From JARRKC01 sp037388505 (GTDB lineage Bacteria; Acidobacteriota; UBA6911; RPQK01; JAPXNP01), in NCBI GenBank assembly GCA_037388505.1, contig JARRKC010000009.1, forward strand, positions 1 through 64,000: 64,000 nucleotides of DNA, given 5' to 3'. The translations under genes were made by a program, and so were the position numbers. The first letter of the stretch is position 1. Each line of letters begins with the position of its first letter. The notes under the pieces are model-generated. The model was not told the origin of the DNA, ran no database searches, and was given only the letters and a program-made list of their open reading frames with translations. This document shows positions 17,301 through 23,992 of this stretch, one piece after another.

Positions 17301-17658
17301 CGCTCACATTCTCGCCGGTCCCAACCCAGACCACGGCCGGATTGTTCGGGTCCAGTGCGACACAGCCGATCGAGTAGGAGGATTCGTGATCGAAGATCGG
17401 CGTCCAGGTCGTGCCGGCATTGGTCGTCTTCCAGACGCCTCCCGATCCCACGGCGACATACCAGACGCTTCGGTCCGACGGGTCGACGGCGATGTCCGAG
17501 ATCCGACCGGCCATCAGAGCAGGTCCGATGTTCCGTAGCTTCAGGCCAGCGAAGGTCCCGGCGTCCATGGCGGGTTCGTCCGCCTGGGCACCAAGGACCG
17601 ACAGGGACAAAATCGAAAAGACGGTTATGGAGAGGGCGATGATACGGGCAGGTCTCAT
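14395..17658 (-). CDS. Secreted VPS10/BNR-repeat beta-propeller protein
   Basis: A 1087-residue exported protein with signal peptide MRPARIIALSITVFSILSLS. Residues ~30-790 are tandem propeller blades carrying about ten Asp-box/BNR motifs, for example TNAGTTW, SLDGGDTW, SEDGGKTW, STDAGQTW, TEDGGKTF, SDDRGDSW and STDRGRTW. This is the VPS10/sortilin-like layout of xyloglucanase-like repeats, abundant in Acidobacteriota. The C-terminal part (about 800-1087) has a FlgD-like beta domain (FHRVAWDLRYPSPN) and a helical tail. Function is unknown: such proteins may bind glycans or peptides, and no glycosidase acid pair is evident. Its 5' end is 134 bp from the divergent 161-residue protein. Confidence 0.82.
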   Translation of the reverse strand: MRPARIIALSITVFSILSLSVLGAQADEPAMDAGTFAGLKLRNIGPALMAGRISDIAVDPSDRSVWYVAVGSGGVWKTTNAGTTWTPIFDHESSYSIGCVALDPNNPAVVWVGTGENVSGRHVGFGDGVYKSLDGGDTWKRMGLEKSEHIARILIDPRDSTVVYVAAEGPLWSSGGERGVYKSEDGGKTWKPVLQISENTGVTSLEFDPLNPDVLYAAAYQRRRTVWSFLAGGPESGIYKSTDAGQTWSELEKGLPKGDMGKIGLAVSPVDPDYVYATIEATADEKGFYRSTDAGESWEKRSSYVAGGTGPHYYQEIYASPHDLNVVYETDVWLHVTEDGGKTFHRLEGEFKHPDNHAVAFDPEDPDYLLVGCDGGLYQTFDKGKDWQYFANMPITQIYKLALDNDTPYYNISGGTQDNSSQLGPSRTLNASGVRNEDWIITNGGDGYSTQIDPKNPNLVYSEMQVGRLVRFDRATGQRVDIQPQPGPNEPPERWNWDAPILISPHSNTRLYFGSQRIWRSDDRGDSWTPISGDLTRDQNRYELEVMGRVWSVNSIFDHFAMSYYDSTTSISESPLVEGLIYVGTDDGLIQVTEDGGKNWRRIDGLPGVPKLFFVNEIKSSPADRDTVFVAVDCHKSGDFKPYLLKSTDRGRTWTSIAGDLPDRHLVWSVEQDQAKPDLLFAGTEFGIYFTLDGGTQWMELSGDVPTIAFRDLEIQRRDNDLVGASFGRGFFIFDDYTPLRDVSDALLKEPAHLFPVRKSLIYIPREPLGDPDKAFQGASYFTAPNPPFGAEVTYYLGQSLETLKEQRREKEKQIRQEGGNVPFPGWEELEKEAREEKPEIVLTVRDAGDKVIRRISGPATKGFHRVAWDLRYPSPNPVQLGQSGFVAPWERGRGGPLVRAGRYTVALSKLVDGAETELAAAQPFDVAALDGSTLPAQDPAEVLAFQQKVADLVRLASGARRRLSELGTDLKGMRAAALKTPAATAPLVERVYALEGRLADLRDELAGNQVRESLDEPIKPAILDRARSVLRANLDSTWGPTTTQRQSYAIAEQAFTAFQPKLQQFATDVAALAKDLEQAGAPYVPR

Positions 17659-17791
17659 GAAAGAACATTACATAAACCGGAGGGAAGTTTCGAGCTTTCG
17701 AGTTCCGAGCTCGCCGGGGACTGAACCTATTCCGGCCCGATCTCGTTTAGAAATCTGTGAACCGTTGAACCCTGCTGGAGGAGCGTGAGGA

Positions 17792-18277
17792 ATGAAGTCT
17801 CTGAAGATTGTCGGATTGACCTCGGTTTTGATTCTCGTCTGTGTCTCGGTTGTCGTTCTCGCCCGTCAGGTCCAAAGCGAGGAACCCAGCCAGGCGTCGG
17901 AAGATCCCGCCCGGCAGAGTGTGCGAAGCCTTGACAACATCGAGATCAACATCGATCTGAGCCAGATACACCAGATCGTCCACGATGCTCTCGAGCAGGC
18001 CCGGGGCGCCGTTGAGCAAGCTCGAGTCGGCGAGGAAGTGCATCAGGCACTCCGCGACGCCAATATCCACGGAATCGTCCGCGATGCACTCGAGAGTGCC
18101 GATATCGATTCCATTCTGCGCGAGTCCCGAGAGACTACACGGGAGGCACTTCGGGCTGCCAACGTGCAGATCGAAATCCAGCAGGCCCTTCGGGATGCCG
18201 ACATCGACCGAACGATCTCGGAGGCGATGAAGGAGCTCCACAGAGCTCTGGCCGACATCCGAATCGAAGTCCACTAG
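17792..18277 (+). CDS. Exported protein with repeated amphipathic helices, unknown family
   Basis: A 161-residue protein with a strong GGAGG site upstream of ATG 17792 and an N-terminal hydrophobic segment IVGLTSVLILVCVSVVVLA that acts as a signal peptide or anchor. From residue 50 on it repeats an Asp/Ala/Ile-rich helical unit: IHQIVHDALEQARG, HQALRDANIHGIVRDALE, SADIDSILRES, IQQALRDADIDRTISEAM and LHRALADIRIEV. These look like amphipathic repeats of about 11-15 residues. I do not recognise the family. It is convergent with the S9 peptidase, 9 bp between ends. Confidence 0.65.
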   Translation: MKSLKIVGLTSVLILVCVSVVVLARQVQSEEPSQASEDPARQSVRSLDNIEINIDLSQIHQIVHDALEQARGAVEQARVGEEVHQALRDANIHGIVRDALESADIDSILRESRETTREALRAANVQIEIQQALRDADIDRTISEAMKELHRALADIRIEVH

Positions 18278-18286
18278 CGTGGAGCT

Positions 18287-20365
18287 TCACTTCATCCAGC
18301 GGGCAAGCCAGCCGAGGACCTCTTCGTGCCACTGGATGCTGTTGGCCGGCTTCTGCACCCAATGCGATTCATCCGGGAAGTAGAGGAAGCGGCTCGGGAT
18401 CCCCTGCCTCTGCAGAGCGGTGAATGCCCCTAGCCCCTGCCCGAGCGGAACCCGAAAGTCGTTCGCTCCGTGAATGACCAGCATCGGGCTCTTCCACTTG
18501 TCGACGAAGAGGACCGGGTTGAACTTCTCGTATTCCTCCGGGTGTTTCCAATAGGGTCCGGCCTGCTCCCACTCGGGAAACCAGAGCTCTTCGGTCGTGT
18601 AGTACATCGATCGAAGGTCGAACGGCCCGTCGTGGTTGACCAGGCAGCGGAAACGATCGGGCCATTGGCCGGCGATCCAGTTGATCATGTAGCCGCCGTA
18701 GGAGGCGCCCAGCGCCGCTACCCGGTCGCCGTCCATCCAGGGATACTTCTGTAGGGCGGCAGCCAGCCCCTTTTGCAGATCGATGAGCGGTTTCCCGCCC
18801 CAGTCCCGACTGATGGAGTCGGTGAATGCCTGTCCGTAGCCCGTGGAACCGTGAAAGTCGACCATGACGGCGGCATAACCCGCTCCCGAGTAGACTTCCG
18901 GATTCCATCGGTAGTGGAAGTGATTGCCAAAGGATCCCTGCGGGCCACCGTGAATCAGGAACGCCACCGGATACTTCTTGGAGGAATCGAAGTCGATCGG
19001 CTTGACGACGTAGCAGTAGACCGTTTCGTCGTTCCATCCCTTGAAGGTGAACTGCTCGGCCGCGCCCATTTTGGCCGCCGCCACTTTGTCCGCGTTGAGC
19101 TCGGTGACGGCCTTCGTCCCGGTTCCGTCGAGGTTGACGGAGTAGAGCTCGACCGGAGACTGAAGGTCGTCCATCGCAAAGATCACCTTGTTTCCGGCGC
19201 TGAGTGCGGAGGAGACGGTCCCTTGCTCTTGGAGATTCGAGACCTGGCCGCTCGACGCATCGATGCGGAAGAGTGAAGCCTGCCCGAGGTTCTCCGCCGC
19301 TGCGAGCAGGTACCGGCCGTCCTGCGTCCAGCTGATGGAACCGGGTGAGCGGTCCCAGGACGGTGCCAGTTCATGCGCTTTACCCTCCGGCCAGGGACGC
19401 AGCATGACCCGGAAGCGGTCCGACTCGAATCCGGGGCGCGACATAGCCAGGTAGGCCAGGGTCCGGCCGTCGGGAGAGAAAGTTGGGGCCGTATCCCAGG
19501 CTTGGTTGTCCTCAGTCAAAGAACGGGGAGCAGAGCTCCCATCGATCGGCACGGCAAAAAGGTCGAAGTCCGTCGACCAGGGGGCGCTTCGGCCCACGTT
19601 CTTGGCTGAGAATACGACCGTAGTCCCGTCCGGGCTGATGCCGATCTCCTCGGTTCCGCCAAAGGGTCTGGAAGGACAGTTGGCCTCCATCCCGCGCATC
19701 AGATCGACCGGCTCCTTGCCGCTTGCGGTCGGCAGGGCGAACAGATGGGAGTAGCGCCCATCCTCCCACGTATCCCAGTGTCGAACGAAGAGCTGATCGT
19801 AAACGACTCCCGTACTCTTGCTTTCCTTGCGCTCGTCGAGCCTCTTCTTTGTGCATGGGAGAGACTCGCAGTCGGGGAAGACATTGATCGCCAGAATCAG
19901 GTTCTCGCCGTCGGGAGCGACGACCATCGCATCAACGTCGAGCGGCAGATCGGTGACCTGAACGGCCTCTCCCCCTTCCAGCGGGAGCTTCCAAACCTGG
20001 GAAGACCCGGAGCGCGTCGAGAGAAACCAGAGATGTCGGCCGTCGGGGTCCCAGCGGGGGTTCTGGTCGGAGGCCGGGTTGGTGGTGAGCTGCCGAAGTC
20101 CGCTGCCGTCCGTGTTCACCATCCAGATGTCGAACCGCCCCTTGTTCTGCTCGAGGTCGGTCTTGCGCACGACGAAAGCGACCCGATCACCGGCCGGAGA
20201 GAGTTGCGGATCGCTGATGCGATCCATGGCCAGCATGTCATGAACGGTAAAGGGATGCTTTTCCACGGCAACTGAGCCCATGGCTATTGAGCTTAACAGC
20301 AAGGCCGCAACGAAACCGGCGAAACAGGCGGCGAGAATGTGTGATGATCGATTTGTCGGAAGCAT
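18287..20365 (-). CDS. Secreted S9-family prolyl oligopeptidase-like peptidase
   Basis: A 692-residue exported serine peptidase. The signal peptide (IL AACFAGFVAALLLSSIAM region, residues ~10-30) is followed by a WD40-like propeller with TolB-type repeats (DPQLSPAGDRVAFVV, NPRWDPDGRHLWFLS, APTFSPDGRTLAYLA). The C-terminal alpha/beta-hydrolase carries Ser in GASYGGYM, Asp in HGANDFRVP and His in DESHWVQ. It would cleave short peptides, possibly acylaminoacyl or dipeptidyl, in the periplasm. The ATG at 20363-20365 has GGAGAA six bases upstream. A TTG two codons earlier is less likely. Confidence 0.9.
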   Translation of the reverse strand: MLPTNRSSHILAACFAGFVAALLLSSIAMGSVAVEKHPFTVHDMLAMDRISDPQLSPAGDRVAFVVRKTDLEQNKGRFDIWMVNTDGSGLRQLTTNPASDQNPRWDPDGRHLWFLSTRSGSSQVWKLPLEGGEAVQVTDLPLDVDAMVVAPDGENLILAINVFPDCESLPCTKKRLDERKESKSTGVVYDQLFVRHWDTWEDGRYSHLFALPTASGKEPVDLMRGMEANCPSRPFGGTEEIGISPDGTTVVFSAKNVGRSAPWSTDFDLFAVPIDGSSAPRSLTEDNQAWDTAPTFSPDGRTLAYLAMSRPGFESDRFRVMLRPWPEGKAHELAPSWDRSPGSISWTQDGRYLLAAAENLGQASLFRIDASSGQVSNLQEQGTVSSALSAGNKVIFAMDDLQSPVELYSVNLDGTGTKAVTELNADKVAAAKMGAAEQFTFKGWNDETVYCYVVKPIDFDSSKKYPVAFLIHGGPQGSFGNHFHYRWNPEVYSGAGYAAVMVDFHGSTGYGQAFTDSISRDWGGKPLIDLQKGLAAALQKYPWMDGDRVAALGASYGGYMINWIAGQWPDRFRCLVNHDGPFDLRSMYYTTEELWFPEWEQAGPYWKHPEEYEKFNPVLFVDKWKSPMLVIHGANDFRVPLGQGLGAFTALQRQGIPSRFLYFPDESHWVQKPANSIQWHEEVLGWLARWMK

Positions 20366-20421
20366 AACCAATTCTCCTTCTGTCTGGGATTATTCCAGTT
20401 TCGGCCACGGAGCAGAACCCC

Positions 20422-20462
20422 GGGAAAGAGAACGGGAGGACGGGAGAACGGGAGAACGGGAG
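20422..20462. repeat. G-rich octamer tandem repeat (CGGGAGAA type)
   Basis: About five imperfect copies of an 8 bp unit (CGGGAGAA/CGGGAGGA) lie between the S9 peptidase and the Ser/Thr kinase. The 245 bp gap holds no recognisable gene. The same unit recurs at 22183-22225, and short versions occur near 3108-3140. Confidence 0.7.
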
Positions 20463-20610
20463 CAATATCGGAACTCGACACTCGAAGGCGGGTTGCCGAA
20501 ATCGCCACCGAAGGCATACTTGACTTGATTCGTCTCGACCACCCCGTGGCGGGCACACCACGCCCCCGGGCAAACCCTCCAGGCGGAGGCCAAACCCCTA
20601 ACCCCACCTA

Positions 20611-22125
20611 CTAATAACGAACGACGAGGAAAAAGTACGAAAACTTTGTGTGAAAGCTCCTTCTGAGGAAAGTCGAAAAAGCTCCGAGCCCCAAGGACAA
20701 ACGCCGCGCATGGTGAGAAGCCGCACGACGTTCTGAAAAAAGCGTGAAGAGACGATCCAAGGAGGGACGACTGTTGAACCCGGACAACAAATCCCCGAAA
20801 TAGTGGACCCCCGGCTCGCGCAGGATCGACTGCAGCGTTTCCGCATCGACGTCGTCGCGAATCGCGACCTGCAATGGCTCACCATAGAAGAGCTTTCCGT
20901 TGAGAGTTTCGGTCAAGCTGTTGATACGAAGGTACAGCGAGGCGGTCGCGCTTTCGGTGATGACGGTGATCAGATTCTCGCGTGCGGTGATGACTTTCAC
21001 CTCCGGGAACCTGGATACCTTGTCGACGAATCGTTTGACCATGCGGCGGCGACGGTTGCGGACGTACCGGTACACCGGGAGTCCGATCAACACAAGCAGA
21101 ACCAGGCTACCGATATCAAAACGGGACAGGATCAGATAACCCAGAAGGGCCAGCACGACAAGAGCGACCAGACCACCGGTGATTCCGAAAGGAATCGAGA
21201 ACCGGAGCCACTCGCGGACGGCTTCGACTCGTTCCTGCAAGGTGACCGCTCTCTGCGAGCCGGTCTCCAGAACCTCCTTGAGCTTCTTGAGATCCTCTTC
21301 CAGGGCCTCTGCAGTCTGATAGCGATCCTCGGCCCGCTTGCGCAGACAGCGTGAGAGGATGCGCTGCAGGTCCGCGGGCAGATCCCTGCGTACGACCGTC
21401 ACCGGACGTACCTCCTCAAAGGCAATCGCGTGCATGGTATCCAGCGCACTCTGTCCCTTGAAAGGGAGCTCACCCGTGACCATCTCGTACAACACAACAC
21501 CCATAGAGAACAGGTCCGAGCGCCGGTCGATGTCCTTTCCCCGGGCCTGCTCGGGACTCATGTAGGCGACGGTGCCCATGACCGTTCCGAACTGCGTCTG
21601 TGCCATCGTTTGGACGTTGGATTGCCCGGAGATGCTGGAGCTGTCGGGGTCGAGCAATTTGGCCAGTCCGAAGTCGAGGATTTTGACCCGGCCGTCGGGG
21701 GTCACCATGATGTTGTCGGACTTGATATCCCGGTGAACGATGCCTTTGGCGTGCGCCCGGCTGAGGCCCTCCGTCACCTGAATAGCGATCTCCACGGCGC
21801 CCAGCAGATCCAGTTCGCGCTTGGCAATCAGCTGACGCACCGTTTGGCCCTCGACGAATTCGAGGGCCATGTACAAGACACCGTCGACCTCGTCCACATC
21901 ATAGACTTGGGCGATTGCGGGGTGAGAAATGGCGGACGCCGACCGCGCCTCGTGCAGGAATCTTCGCTTTCGATCCGAGTTGTCGGCGATCTCCTGTTTG
22001 AGGACCTTGAGAGCCACCGGCCTACCCAATCGTGTATCCACGGCGCGGTAGACGACGCCCATGCCTCCCTGACCGATCAACTCCTGGATCTCATAGTGCT
22101 TGAGCGTCTTTCCGACCAACGTCAT
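20611..22125 (-). CDS. Membrane-bound PknB-type Ser/Thr protein kinase
   Basis: A 504-residue Hanks-type kinase. The kinase domain (about residues 12-275) has P-loop GQGGMGVVYRA, catalytic Lys in PVALKVLK, HRDIKSDNIM, DFG in ILDFGLAKL and the APE-like MSPEQARG with RRSDLFSMGVVLYEM. Two hydrophobic segments (GGLVALVVLALLGYLIL and LVLLVLIGLPVYRYV) sit around residues 325-375. They are followed by a ~125-residue C-terminal domain of unknown type, VKVITARENLITVITESATAS onward, rather than PASTA repeats. It likely phosphorylates Ser/Thr, and the FHA-GAF-SpoIIE protein nearby is a plausible partner. A poly-Lys-poor juxtamembrane stretch links kinase to membrane. Confidence 0.92.
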   Translation of the reverse strand: MTLVGKTLKHYEIQELIGQGGMGVVYRAVDTRLGRPVALKVLKQEIADNSDRKRRFLHEARSASAISHPAIAQVYDVDEVDGVLYMALEFVEGQTVRQLIAKRELDLLGAVEIAIQVTEGLSRAHAKGIVHRDIKSDNIMVTPDGRVKILDFGLAKLLDPDSSSISGQSNVQTMAQTQFGTVMGTVAYMSPEQARGKDIDRRSDLFSMGVVLYEMVTGELPFKGQSALDTMHAIAFEEVRPVTVVRRDLPADLQRILSRCLRKRAEDRYQTAEALEEDLKKLKEVLETGSQRAVTLQERVEAVREWLRFSIPFGITGGLVALVVLALLGYLILSRFDIGSLVLLVLIGLPVYRYVRNRRRRMVKRFVDKVSRFPEVKVITARENLITVITESATASLYLRINSLTETLNGKLFYGEPLQVAIRDDVDAETLQSILREPGVHYFGDLLSGFNSRPSLDRLFTLFSERRAASHHARRLSLGLGAFSTFLRRSFHTKFSYFFLVVRY

Positions 22126-22182
22126 GTCGAAGTTATTAGAGCATCAAAGGGGCGAGATGCCTAGCTTGGGAAGCTCGAAGCT

Positions 22183-22225
22183 GGGAGGACGGGAGGACGG
22201 GAGGACGGGAGGACGGGAGGACGGG
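22183..22225. repeat. Perfect GGGAGGAC octamer array, G-quadruplex-capable
   Basis: Five perfect copies of GGGAGGAC followed by a sixth GGG lie just upstream of the kinase gene start (22125). Six GGG runs at 8 bp spacing meet the simple pattern for an intrastrand G-quadruplex on the plus strand. Confidence 0.85.
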
Positions 22226-22280
22226 TAGCGATTCTGTCCCGCACGGTCTGACGTTCCATGTCCGCGCGATTTGGTGGACG

Positions 22281-22375
22281 CAATGGACAGCGAGGATCCA
22301 GTGGACAGGGTGAATGACATGGACGAAGTGGACGTAGTGGACGAGGTGGGCGGAATGGATGGGATGGATGCGAAA
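22281..22375. repeat. Degenerate TGGAC/TGGAT tandem repeat
   Basis: A run of imperfect 9-12 bp units built on (A/G)TGGAC or ATGGAT, read on the plus strand, fills the middle of the gap between the kinase and the SPFH gene. The surrounding 22226-22627 has no recognisable coding sequence. Open frames here owe their length to the 3n-like period. Confidence 0.6.
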
Positions 22376-22627
22376 GCACGCGGGGTCTCGTCGTCCGGTT
22401 GAACCGACTGCCCGGCGAGCTGGCAGCCCGCCCGACACACCAGGCTGGAAGCCTGCATTACTCCGCCGGCCGCCGGCCATTCTCCCGTCCCGGGTTCTCC
22501 CGTGTCCGGCATGTCTTCTTCTCCTTTCCCCGATTGCCCTGAATAGATCGCTCCGTCGCTCCGTATTGTTAGCATAGTGCTATCATTTAGAAATCATCCC
22601 AGGGAATGGGAGAAGGAGCAAAGGGAA

Positions 22628-23497
22628 ATGATCAAGGAAAGACCAGCACGAACAACACCGGGGTTGGGAGTTCTTCTACTGCATTTTCTGGCGCTGGGCC
22701 TGACGATCTACTGGTTCGTGATCTCGATCCAAGCCGTCGACGTGGTCTTCATTATCGTGAGTTCGATCATCATGACGGTGATTTGCATCGGATTCGCCGG
22801 CTTCTTCGTCGTGAATCCGAACGAAACCAAAGTCCTGCAACTCTTCGGCGCCTACCGGGGAAGTGAGGTCACCGCCGGCCTTCGATGGGCGAATCCTTTC
22901 TACACGAAGAGACGAGTCTCCATCCGGGTGCGTAATTTCGAGACCGGCCGCCTGAAAGTCAACGACAAAGACGGAAATCCGATCGAGCTGGCCTCTGTCG
23001 TTGTCTGGAAGGTGATCGATTCGGCCGAGGCGGTCTTCGAGGTTGACGACTTCGAGAATTATGTCCACGTCCAGAGTGAGGCCGCCCTGCGGAGTCTCGC
23101 CACCGGCTATCCCTATGTCAGTCACGAAGAGAGTGTGATCTCGCTGGTCACGAATACGGCCGAGATCTCCGATCAGCTGAAGGTCGAAATCCAGGAGCGG
23201 CTCGCACGAGCCGGAGTCGACGTCATCGAGGCGCGTATCAGCCACCTGGCCTATGCAGCCGAGATTGCCGCGGCCATGCTGCAGCGCCAGCAGGCCAGCG
23301 CGGTAGTGGCCGCCCGGCAGAAGATCGTCGAAGGTGCCGTGGGGATGGTCGAAACCGCCCTGGAGATGTTGAACGAAAAACAGGTCATCGAGCTCGACGA
23401 GGAGCGCAAGGCCGCCATGGTAAGCAATCTGCTGGTCGTCCTGTGCAGCGACCGGCATACTCAGCCGGTCGTCAACACGGGCACGCTCTACAACTGA
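22628..23497 (+). CDS. SPFH/band 7 (slipin-like) membrane protein
   Basis: A 289-residue SPFH-domain protein. Two hydrophobic segments (GVLLLHFLALGLTIYWFV and VVFIIVSSIIMTVICIGFAG) anchor it. The band-7 domain then runs from VVNPNETKVLQLFGAYRG through RVRNFETGRLKVND, VVVWKVIDSAEAVF and AALRSLA to a coiled coil RLARAGVDVIEARISHLAYA and AAAMLQRQQASAVVAARQKI. SPFH proteins form ring-like cages or microdomains at the inner membrane. ATG 22628 is chosen because AAGGGAA precedes it and residues upstream of it are unconserved in character (a GTG start at 22577 is also open). It is followed 1 bp later by a small ribbon-helix-helix gene. Confidence 0.88.
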   Translation: MIKERPARTTPGLGVLLLHFLALGLTIYWFVISIQAVDVVFIIVSSIIMTVICIGFAGFFVVNPNETKVLQLFGAYRGSEVTAGLRWANPFYTKRRVSIRVRNFETGRLKVNDKDGNPIELASVVVWKVIDSAEAVFEVDDFENYVHVQSEAALRSLATGYPYVSHEESVISLVTNTAEISDQLKVEIQERLARAGVDVIEARISHLAYAAEIAAAMLQRQQASAVVAARQKIVEGAVGMVETALEMLNEKQVIELDEERKAAMVSNLLVVLCSDRHTQPVVNTGTLYN

Positions 23498-23498
23498 C

Positions 23499-23681
23499 TT
23501 GGCAAAACGAAAGGCGTTTCTTCTCAGAATTGATCCGGCCGTCCTGGAGTCCCTTCAGAAGTGGGCCCAGGACGAGTTCCGGAGTCTCAACGGGCAGATC
23601 GAGTATCTGCTGCAGCGGGCTCTGCGTGATGCCGGACGACTGCCCGACAGGCGAGGCAAGACTGATGAAGGAGATGGATAG
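23499..23681 (+). CDS. Small Arc-like ribbon-helix-helix protein
   Basis: A 60-residue protein beginning KRKAFLLRIDPAVLESLQKW and continuing RSLNGQIEYLLQRALRDAGR. That is the strand-helix-helix pattern of Arc-like DNA-binding proteins (LRIDP..LE.L..WA...RSLNGQIE.LL.RAL). It starts with TTG one base after the SPFH stop, so it is almost certainly co-translated with it. The pairing suggests a regulator or a small partner of the SPFH protein. Its stop codon TAG merges directly into the heptamer array that follows. Confidence 0.75.
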   Translation: MAKRKAFLLRIDPAVLESLQKWAQDEFRSLNGQIEYLLQRALRDAGRLPDRRGKTDEGDG

Positions 23682-23740
23682 GGTGCCGGGTGCCGGGTGC
23701 CGGGTGCCGGGTGCCGGGTGCCGGGTGCCGGGTGCCGGGG
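23682..23740. repeat. GGTGCCG heptamer array, about 8.4 copies
   Basis: A perfect tandem array of the 7 bp unit GGTGCCG begins at the last base of the ribbon-helix-helix stop codon and ends in GGGG. With GGG every 7 bp it is another G-quadruplex-capable tract. The remaining ~250 bp up to the FHA gene hold no recognisable gene. Confidence 0.9.
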
Positions 23741-23992
23741 TAGAGATTGTCCCGTTCGGGACTGACACCGTCGATGCGTTGATCCGGTGGCCTCAGTGGT
23801 CTCACTGGAATCAAACCACGGAATCAACCGCAGGTCCGGGAGCCGCTGAAGCGTTGAACCCGGAATTGTCGCTCTGGCAAAGTCGCACCAGGGCCTGACC
23901 TTCAGGACAGCGGGACAAGCAGGGATGCTCGTCCTACTCTCGCGGCGAAAATGCGTTTACAATCGGACGAAGACACTGCGGAGAGTAGTTGC

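Noticed and set aside
22126..22577. Open frames through the repeat-filled gap before the SPFH gene
   Set aside because: Their length comes from period-8/9 repeats and their products are Pro/Arg/Ser-rich low-complexity sequence.
23682..23740. CRISPR-like array
   Set aside because: The unit is 7 bp with no spacers, and no cas genes are present. It is a simple tandem repeat.
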